Below, piece after piece: positions 1 through 3,744 of a DNA stretch of 5,371 nucleotides. The first letter of the stretch is position 1. Every line of letters begins with the position of its first letter. The position numbers and the translations under genes were made by a program. The notes beneath the pieces are model-generated. The model did not search any database. It was not told where the DNA came from and was given only the letters and a program-made list of their open reading frames with translations. Origin of the DNA: Lachnospiraceae bacterium UBA7480 (GTDB taxonomy: Bacteria; Bacillota; Clostridia; Lachnospirales; Lachnospiraceae); assembly GCA_002479655.1 (NCBI GenBank), contig DLOQ01000193.1:24879-30249 (forward strand), read 5' to 3'.

Positions 1-632
1 AGCCTTGGAAGTACCTTTCTAATGCATGTATTGATGGCATTGGCGCCCAGACTGCCGCCAATGACCAGGATCACCGGAAGATTGGCGGTAAATCCGCACA
101 TATTGAGCGCTGCGATCTTATCCCCTTTGGAAAGCTCCTCGCGGATCGGAGAACCGGTGAGGATGGCTTTATCGTTCGGGATGCATTTCAGCGTTTCCGG
201 AAAATTGCAGCATACCTTTTTAGCAACGGGAATACAGAGCTTATTTGCCAGACCCGGCGTCAGATCGGATTCATGGATGATGCAGGGGATCTTTAAGGCG
301 GCTGCAGCACGGACGACGGGAACGGAAACAAAACCGCCTTTGGAGAATACGATATCCGGACGGATCTGTTTTAGGTATTTTAACGCTTCCCGATATCCTT
401 TGATGACACGGAAAGGATCGGTAAGATTCTTGGGGTCAAGGTATCTTCTGAATTTGCCGGTCGCCACGCCGTAATAAGGGATATCGAAATCCGTGATAAG
501 ACGTTTTTCGATCCCGTCATAGGAACCTATATAAGAAATATCATAACCTAACGAACGGAGCGTAGGCAGCAGAGCAATATTTGGCGTAACATGTCCTGCG
601 GTGCCGCCGCCTGTCAAAACAATCTTTTTCAT
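1..632 (-). CDS. murG: MurG, lipid II-forming GlcNAc transferase (N-terminal part, cut by window edge)
   Basis: This is a GT-B glycosyltransferase that moves GlcNAc from UDP-GlcNAc onto undecaprenyl-pyrophosphoryl-MurNAc-pentapeptide at the inner face of the membrane, making lipid II for peptidoglycan. Reading leftward from the ATG at 632-630, the protein begins MKKIVLTGGGTAGHVTPN, which contains the first glycine-rich loop (residues 8-14, GGGTAGH). Later come FSKGGFVSVP (about 96-105), IHESDLTPGLANK (119-131) and the start of the C-terminal domain with the third glycine loop GGSLGA (192-197). About 210 codons of an expected 350-360 are present and the C-terminus lies beyond base 1. The GGGTAGHVTP and HESD forms resemble, from memory, the Firmicutes MurG subgroup often found outside the division-cell-wall cluster, and no such cluster genes are seen here. 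It follows the TSCPD gene by 55 bases and is probably co-transcribed with it. Confidence 0.95.
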   Translation of the reverse strand, partial: MKKIVLTGGGTAGHVTPNIALLPTLRSLGYDISYIGSYDGIEKRLITDFDIPYYGVATGKFRRYLDPKNLTDPFRVIKGYREALKYLKQIRPDIVFSKGGFVSVPVVRAAAALKIPCIIHESDLTPGLANKLCIPVAKKVCCNFPETLKCIPNDKAILTGSPIREELSKGDKIAALNMCGFTANLPVILVIGGSLGANAINTCIRKVLPR

Positions 633-646
633 ATTATTATTGATAG

Positions 647-651
647 CCTCC
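647..651 (-). promoter_or_regulatory. Ribosome binding site of murG, long spacing
   Basis: GGAGG on the minus strand lies 14 bases before the murG ATG, longer than the usual 5-10. The ATG is nevertheless fixed by the family's conserved MKKI..TGGGTAGH start. The site begins only three bases after a hairpin (655-673), so its accessibility may depend on that structure. Confidence 0.6.
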
Positions 652-654
652 AAT

Positions 655-673
655 GCCGTGGTCCTGCCACGGC
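655..673 (-). repeat. Intercistronic hairpin between the TSCPD gene and murG
   Basis: GCCGTGG (655-661) and CCACGGC (667-673) form a perfect 7-bp GC-rich stem with a 5-base loop. On the minus strand it is followed by ATTGGAGG, not by a run of T, so it does not look like a rho-independent terminator. It sits between the TSCPD stop codon (688) and the murG ribosome binding site (651-647). It could slow ribosomes or RNase, or modulate murG translation; this is inference. Confidence 0.6.
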
Positions 674-687
674 TTACATTTCAAATA

Positions 688-927
688 TTATTGGATCATT
701 TGTTTTAATGCGCGGGCAAGCTGATCCGGACAGGATGTATTTTTCGTGCCACACTTGATCCCTTCCAGCTTGTCAATGGCGTCCTGTGCCTTCATGCCTT
801 TGACTAATGCGCAGATGCCCTGCAGATTGCCGTTGCAGCCGTTGGTAAACTGAACGGATTTTATCGTGTCCTGATCCAGTTCTATATCGATCTGGGAAGA
901 ACAGGTTCCATGTGTATGATATACCAT
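688..927 (-). CDS. Small TSCPD-domain protein (TIGR03905-like)
   Basis: This is a 79-residue protein of unknown function. It carries the TSCPD signature (T64-S65-C66-P67-D68) near the C-terminus, plus FTNGCNGNLQGIC in the middle. Its five cysteines are C9, C31, C39, C59 and C66. The TSCPD domain also occurs at the C-terminus of adenosylcobalamin-dependent ribonucleotide reductases, and free-standing short versions like this are common in Firmicutes. Conserved cysteines suggest metal binding or thiol chemistry, but no activity is established. Length matches the stand-alone family, so the gene looks intact. The ATG at 927-925 is well supported by AAGGAGG (944-938), ten bases upstream, and an extended -10 promoter lies at 958-986. 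The gene leads an apparent two-gene unit with murG, and nothing in the sequence explains a functional link. Confidence 0.9.
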   Translation of the reverse strand: MVYHTHGTCSSQIDIELDQDTIKSVQFTNGCNGNLQGICALVKGMKAQDAIDKLEGIKCGTKNTSCPDQLARALKQMIQ

Positions 928-957
928 GATGTTATCTCCTCCTTATCATTATGAAAA

Positions 958-986
958 ATAATAGCACAATTGAGAAATTCTTTCCA
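958..986 (-). promoter_or_regulatory. Promoter of the TSCPD-murG unit
   Basis: On the minus strand, TGCTATTAT (966-958) gives an extended -10 with five of six bases of TATAAT. TGGAAA (986-981) is a weaker -35 at 17-base spacing. Transcription would start near 951, about 25 bases before the start codon. A perfect 10-bp-arm inverted repeat begins two bases upstream of the -35. Confidence 0.65.
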
Positions 987-987
987 G

Positions 988-1023
988 TCATTTACATAAA
1001 ATTATGGGAGAAAATGTAAATGA
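988..1023. repeat. Inverted repeat between divergent promoters, possible operator
   Basis: TCATTTACAT (988-997) and ATGTAAATGA (1014-1023) are perfect 10-base inverted arms separated by 16 bases. The element lies between the leftward -35 (981-986) and the rightward -35 (1042-1047). If both promoters are used, this stretch is not in either transcript, so it would act as a DNA site rather than an RNA hairpin. A shorter dyad, AAGGC-GAT-GCCTT, abuts it at 1024-1036. The binding protein is unknown. Confidence 0.5.
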
Positions 1024-1041
1024 AAGGCGATGCCTTATATC

Positions 1042-1070
1042 TTGAGACATAAAGGTATCTATTTTATAAT
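1042..1070 (+). promoter_or_regulatory. Strong sigma-A-type promoter of the membrane protein gene
   Basis: TTGAGA (1042-1047, five of six consensus bases) and a perfect TATAAT (1065-1070) are separated by 17 bases. Transcription would start near 1077, leaving a leader of about 80 bases that contains an imperfect inverted repeat (1085-1127) before the ribosome binding site. Confidence 0.8.
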
Positions 1071-1084
1071 GTTTTCAGTAGATA

Positions 1085-1127
1085 GGTAATTGCAAGACAT
1101 TTTGGACAAGACTATTTTGCAATCACC
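1085..1127 (+). repeat. Imperfect inverted repeat in the leader of the membrane protein gene
   Basis: GGTAATTGCAA (1085-1095) and TTGCAATCACC (1117-1127) pair over 10 of 11 positions across a 21-base spacer. GACAAG (1105-1110) can also pair with CTTGTC (1127-1132), which would compete at the outer edge. The element lies about 20 bases before the AAAGGAGA ribosome binding site (1146-1153). No T-run follows, so it is not a terminator. Confidence 0.5.
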
Positions 1128-1159
1128 TTGTCATAGTAGATAAAGAAAGGAGACTACAT

Positions 1160-1972
1160 ATGAGCCACAATGTTATCATCGGGATTGTTGTCCTTCTCAT
1201 AGTATTGAGCATAATTTTCCAAATTATGATTGGACTCTTATATCAGAATATGATTAATGAGACCGATAATATGACTGCTACGGATAATCAGCTCCTGAAA
1301 CAGTGCAAAAAAAAATTTGCAAACTGTTATCGCATGAATGGAGGAGTGACCAACATACCTGTTTTTATAGATAAATTTATCAATCATCTGAGGATAGGAA
1401 ATATCAGCCTGATCAGCCTGCAGCATTGGTCGGGGCAGCTGGTACTATTTTCCGTATTTGTATCGGGTATGGGTATTTATATCGGAATCACCAGGGGAGA
1501 CCGTTTTTTAACGCTGATGCCTTATTATATCATCAGCATGATTGGTCTTTATGTTTATTTCAGCGTTTCCTCCGCAATTGATATTGCAGGGAAAAAGCGG
1601 GTGTTAAAGACGAATCTGGTCGACTATATGGAAAATCATATGGTAAAGCGTCTGGAGCTGCTTCCGGAAAGTATGCGCATGGCGGATATGACGGAGGAAG
1701 AGCTGGGATTTCGTAAGAGAAGGAGCAGTATGTCCGGGATGAAAAGAAAAGCCGGATATTATGAAAAAGATGAAGATGAAGAGGCAGAAGATGCAGAGGA
1801 CATCGGATATACAGATGAAGATATCGCGTCGGATGCATATGAGGATGCGGAATCACCTACAGTAAGAGCAAAGACATCCGAAAAAAAACGGATGGCAAAG
1901 AGCCGGAAAGATGATGCCGGACATATGGGAGATGATGAACTGGAGATGCTTTTGAGGGAATTTCTTTCCTGA
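1160..1972 (+). CDS. Membrane protein of unknown function with charged cytoplasmic tail
   Basis: I do not recognise a named family; it resembles uncharacterised membrane proteins of Clostridia. Three hydrophobic segments are visible: about residues 5-28, 91-110 and 116-140. Basic residues follow the last one (GKKRVLK, 144-150) and occur in the 29-90 loop (KQCKKKF). The positive-inside rule therefore puts the N-terminus outside, the 29-90 loop and the C-terminus in the cytoplasm, and only a short loop outside between helices 2 and 3. Residues from about 165 on are strongly charged and probably disordered: a basic patch (RKRRSSMSGMKRK, 185-197), an acidic run (about 201-232), then another basic patch (241-250) and a short amphipathic end DELEMLLREFLS. 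The start is supported by AAAGGAGA seven bases upstream and a strong promoter. It is a single-gene unit ending at the terminator at 2006-2036. The tail suggests a partner-binding role, but this is inference. Confidence 0.85.
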   Translation: MSHNVIIGIVVLLIVLSIIFQIMIGLLYQNMINETDNMTATDNQLLKQCKKKFANCYRMNGGVTNIPVFIDKFINHLRIGNISLISLQHWSGQLVLFSVFVSGMGIYIGITRGDRFLTLMPYYIISMIGLYVYFSVSSAIDIAGKKRVLKTNLVDYMENHMVKRLELLPESMRMADMTEEELGFRKRRSSMSGMKRKAGYYEKDEDEEAEDAEDIGYTDEDIASDAYEDAESPTVRAKTSEKKRMAKSRKDDAGHMGDDELEMLLREFLS

Positions 1973-1983
1973 AAAATCTATAT

Positions 1984-2598
1984 TTATCTGGGAGACAGAT
2001 ATTGCAAGGCGCCTGTGGGGATACCGGCGCCTTTTTCCAATAAACTGATCAGTCCGGTCAGGGTATTTTCGATCTCTTCTTCACTGCTGGGGATCAAGGT
2101 ATTATCCAGCTTGATCACTAACACAATTAATACAATTTCCGCAAGCGCTTCCGGATTATCAAAATGAATCTCCCCAAGCTCGATCCCCTGTCTGATCATT
2201 GACGTCAGTTCCGGATTTAATTGTTTGATCATATAATTGGTATATTTTTGGTGGATATACGCTTTTTCCTGTATGGAAGCTACTTCCTGCGAGCGGTTTT
2301 CGCGGATAAAGGTAGCGGATACGCTGCGGCAGGACTGGAATAACATCGCTATCCTTGTAAAAATAGGGATCTCGGGCTGATTAGCCAGTTGTTTTGCTGT
2401 TTCCAGAGGTATTTTATAGCTTCGTTCAATCAGAGCGTTAAAAATGGCATCCTTGGAAGGATAGTAATAGTAAATGCTCCCCTTGCTGATCTTGGCTTTT
2501 CGGGCAATATCGCTGACCGAGATATTCTGTAATTTTTTTTCTTCCAGAAGTGTTTCCAGAGAATCCAGTATCAGATTGCGTTTGTCATTCAATACCAT
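1984..2598 (-). CDS. TetR/AcrR-family transcriptional repressor, probable regulator of degV
   Basis: This is a DNA-binding repressor of about 204 residues, typical for the family. The N-terminal helix-turn-helix is clear: ISVSDIARKAKISKGSIYYY (26-45) followed by PSKDAI (47-52), matching the usual TetR pattern of IA..A..SKG..Y.Y...K. The remaining helical region (about 60-190) is the variable ligand-binding and dimerisation domain, so the inducer cannot be read off. I chose the ATG at 2598-2596 because GGAGG (2608-2604) lies five bases upstream. The ATG at 2610 would add four residues, but that site would then lie inside the gene and no spaced alternative exists. The gene is divergent from degV, and two matching palindromes flank the degV promoter, so degV is the likely target. 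Its last codons overlap the opposing gene's terminator. A fatty-acid-related ligand is plausible from the neighbour only. Confidence 0.93.
   Translation of the reverse strand: MVLNDKRNLILDSLETLLEEKKLQNISVSDIARKAKISKGSIYYYYPSKDAIFNALIERSYKIPLETAKQLANQPEIPIFTRIAMLFQSCRSVSATFIRENRSQEVASIQEKAYIHQKYTNYMIKQLNPELTSMIRQGIELGEIHFDNPEALAEIVLIVLVIKLDNTLIPSSEEEIENTLTGLISLLEKGAGIPTGALQYLSPR
2006..2036 (+). terminator. Intrinsic terminator of the membrane protein gene, inside the tetR coding region
   Basis: AAGGCGCC (2006-2013) and GGCGCCTT (2026-2033) form a perfect 8-bp GC-rich stem with a 12-base loop, running into T residues (2032-2036). It has the right polarity for rightward transcripts ending after the stop at 1970-1972, but no T-run on the minus strand. 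It overlaps codons about 188-198 of the converging tetR gene. Confidence 0.75.
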
Positions 2599-2603
2599 AT
2601 AGT

Positions 2604-2608
2604 CCTCC
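2604..2608 (-). promoter_or_regulatory. Ribosome binding site that decides the tetR start
   Basis: GGAGG on the minus strand lies five bases before the ATG at 2598. It overlaps the upstream in-frame ATG at 2610, whose own upstream sequence (GGCAGG directly abutting the ATG) leaves no workable spacing. This favours the shorter 204-residue protein. Confidence 0.65.
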
Positions 2609-2628
2609 ATCCTGCCATTTTATAAAAT

Positions 2629-2637
2629 ATAATACCA
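2629..2637 (-). promoter_or_regulatory. Extended -10 promoter of tetR
   Basis: TGGTATTAT on the minus strand (2637-2629) is an extended -10 with five of six TATAAT bases. The hexamer 17 bases upstream (CATACA, 2657-2652) is a poor -35, as often seen when an extended -10 is used. The start would fall near 2622, giving a short leader. The TetR-type palindromes are about 45 bases or more upstream of this promoter's -35. Confidence 0.5.
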
Positions 2638-2701
2638 CAAAAACCTGAAAATGTATGCTTAAATCATTTAAAATAATATTTTATTTTTTGCGGCAACTGT
2701 A

Positions 2702-2716
2702 TTGACCAGTGGTCAA
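2702..2716. promoter_or_regulatory. TetR operator 1, overlapping the degV -35
   Basis: TTGACCAGTGGTCAA is a perfect palindrome with 7-base arms around a central G. Its first six bases, TTGACC, double as the -35 of the degV promoter, so a bound repressor would block polymerase. The match to a second copy 45 bases downstream (centre to centre), and the divergent tetR gene, identify it as an operator by inference. Confidence 0.8.
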
Positions 2717-2731
2717 ATAGAATGTTATAAT
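2702..2731 (+). promoter_or_regulatory. degV promoter
   Basis: TTGACC (2702-2707) and TATAAT (2726-2731) are separated by 18 bases, and TG at 2723-2724 makes the -10 extended (TGTTATAAT). This is close to the best possible sigma-A promoter, so expression is probably set mainly by repression through the two flanking palindromes. Transcription would start near 2738. Confidence 0.8.
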
Positions 2732-2745
2732 TGCACATTATATTA

Positions 2746-2762
2746 TTTGACCATTGGTCAAA
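2746..2762. promoter_or_regulatory. TetR operator 2, just downstream of the degV transcription start
   Basis: TTTGACCATTGGTCAAA is a perfect palindrome with 8-base arms around a central T. It shares TTGACCA-N-TGGTCAA with operator 1. It would lie at about +9 to +25 of the transcript, where a bound repressor could block initiation or elongation, possibly cooperating with operator 1. Confidence 0.8.
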
Positions 2763-2770
2763 AGATAGAA

Positions 2771-2776
2771 AAGGAG
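2771..2776 (+). promoter_or_regulatory. Ribosome binding site that decides the degV start
   Basis: AAGGAG (with GAG continuing to 2780) lies 12 bases before the ATG at 2789. The reading frame stays open upstream to an ATG at 2707 minus five (2702), but that ATG lies within operator 1 and ahead of the likely transcription start. The protein therefore begins MKIRIITDSASD, as family members do. Confidence 0.75.
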
Positions 2777-2788
2777 AGAGTTATTTTT

Positions 2789-3637
2789 ATGAAAATACGG
2801 ATTATAACAGATTCTGCATCGGATATTACGGATAATAAAAGAGATGACCTTACGGTGATTCCCATGACAATTTCTTTTGGTGAAGAACAGTATCAGGATG
2901 GTGTTACGTTGTCCCATAAAGAATTTTACGAAAAACTGATTGAAAGTGACACCCTGCCTACCACAAGCCAGATTCCGCCTTATACTTTTCAGAAGGCGGT
3001 AGAAGAAGCGGTAGCTCAGGGGGAAAAAGTAATTATTATTACCCTTTCCGGCAGGCTTTCAGGGACATGGCAGAGCGCGGTGATGGCAACAGAGAAGTAT
3101 TCGGATTCCGTTTATGTGGTAGATAGCGAAAATGTGACCGTAGGGGAACATGTTCTGGTAGAATATGCCCTGCGGCTGAAAGATAACGGAATGGACGCAG
3201 AGGCTATTGTAAAAGAACTGGAATGTATCAAGAAAAGAATCCGTCTGGTTGCTCTTTTAGATACGCTGGAATATCTGAAGAAGGGCGGACGTGTCTCTAA
3301 AACAGTTGCTTTTGCGGGAGAGATGCTGTCTATTAAACCGGTGGTTGCCATTGAAAACGGAGAAGTTGTGGTGATCGGCAAAGCAAGAGGTTCTAAGAAA
3401 GCCAACAATTTTATCATAGAAAGGATCCGGGAATCCGGCGGAATTGATTTTGATAAACCTTATTTTCTCGGATATACCGGACTGAGTGACCAGCTGATGC
3501 ATAAATACATAGAAGATAATGCCGCGCTGTGGGCGGATCATGTCACGGAACTGGAACTTTCTGTTGGAACGGTAGGCGGCACCATAGGAACACATGCCGG
3601 TCCCGGTGCCATCGCGGTTGCGTGGATATCTAAATAA
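2789..3637 (+). CDS. DegV family protein, FakB-type fatty-acid-binding protein
   Basis: This is a 282-residue DegV protein of normal family length. DegV/FakB proteins hold a fatty acid that the partner kinase FakA (a DAK2-type ATPase) phosphorylates to acyl-phosphate for phospholipid synthesis; they act in the cytosol. Family features are visible: ITDSASDI (6-13), PTTSQIPP (57-64), the LSGRLSGTWQSA segment (86-97) with its serines and threonine, YLKKGGRVS (162-170), KP at 183-184, and GTIGTHAGPGAIAVAW (264-279). The T59-S60 pair, the S91/T93 region and H269 correspond to the positions that bind the carboxylate in characterised FakB proteins. The ATG at 2789 is chosen because an upstream in-frame ATG would put the promoter and operators inside the gene. 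No FakA gene is in the window. The gene is divergent from tetR and probably repressed by it. Which fatty acid is bound cannot be read from sequence. Confidence 0.94.
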   Translation: MKIRIITDSASDITDNKRDDLTVIPMTISFGEEQYQDGVTLSHKEFYEKLIESDTLPTTSQIPPYTFQKAVEEAVAQGEKVIIITLSGRLSGTWQSAVMATEKYSDSVYVVDSENVTVGEHVLVEYALRLKDNGMDAEAIVKELECIKKRIRLVALLDTLEYLKKGGRVSKTVAFAGEMLSIKPVVAIENGEVVVIGKARGSKKANNFIIERIRESGGIDFDKPYFLGYTGLSDQLMHKYIEDNAALWADHVTELELSVGTVGGTIGTHAGPGAIAVAWISK

Positions 3638-3669
3638 AATAATGAAAAGACGAAATTAGTCACCAAATC

Positions 3670-3698
3670 TTTACAATATTGGATTCCGGTAGTATTAT
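3670..3698 (+). promoter_or_regulatory. Promoter of the ATPase gene
   Basis: TTTACA (3670-3675) and TATTAT (3693-3698) are separated by exactly 17 bases, each with five of six consensus bases. Transcription would start near 3705. No terminator was seen after degV (3638-3669), so read-through from degV into this gene is also possible. Confidence 0.7.
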
Positions 3699-3699
3699 A

Positions 3700-3744
3700 A
3701 AATTAGTTCGATTGAAACCGAATCGGAAAGGACCGAATTAATTT
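3700..3744 (+). promoter_or_regulatory. Structured leader of the ATPase gene, ribosome binding site in the loop
   Basis: AAATTAGTTCG (3700-3710) can pair with CGAATTAATTT (3734-3744) over 11 positions including one G-U pair. The 3' arm ends directly at the ATG. Inside, CGATT (3709-3713) can pair with AATCG (3721-3725), and TCGG (3723-3726) with CCGA (3733-3736), leaving AAAGGA (3727-3732) as a loop. AAAGGA is the only visible ribosome binding site and is 12 bases from the ATG, which is long. ACCGAAT also occurs twice (3717-3723, 3732-3738). The first bases of the outer arm may lie before the transcription start, so the outer stem is the least certain. Confidence 0.4.

Noticed and set aside
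22..474. Open frame of 150 codons on the plus strand
   Set aside because: It lies antisense to murG, whose minus-strand translation carries clear conserved motifs; the plus-strand product has no ribosome binding site or recognisable family.
1560..1856. Minus-strand open frame of 98 codons, rich in His/Leu/Tyr/Pro
   Set aside because: It is the shadow of the acidic, GAT/GAA-rich tail of the membrane protein; no start signals, and the composition is explained by the opposite strand.
2617..2683. AT-only palindromes (ATTTTATAAAAT at 2617-2628; TAAAATA-A-TATTTTA at 2669-2683) as extra operators
   Set aside because: They do not resemble the TTGACCANTGGTCAA sites, and pure A/T dyads arise readily in such intergenic DNA.
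2702..2788. Upstream in-frame ATG extending degV by 29 residues
   Set aside because: It would place operator 1, the -10 and operator 2 within the coding region and start before the likely transcription start. The family N-terminus MKIRIITDS begins at 2789 with a ribosome binding site upstream.
3112..3595. Two overlapping minus-strand open frames inside degV
   Set aside because: Both are antisense to a strongly conserved DegV sequence and lack ribosome binding sites or family features.
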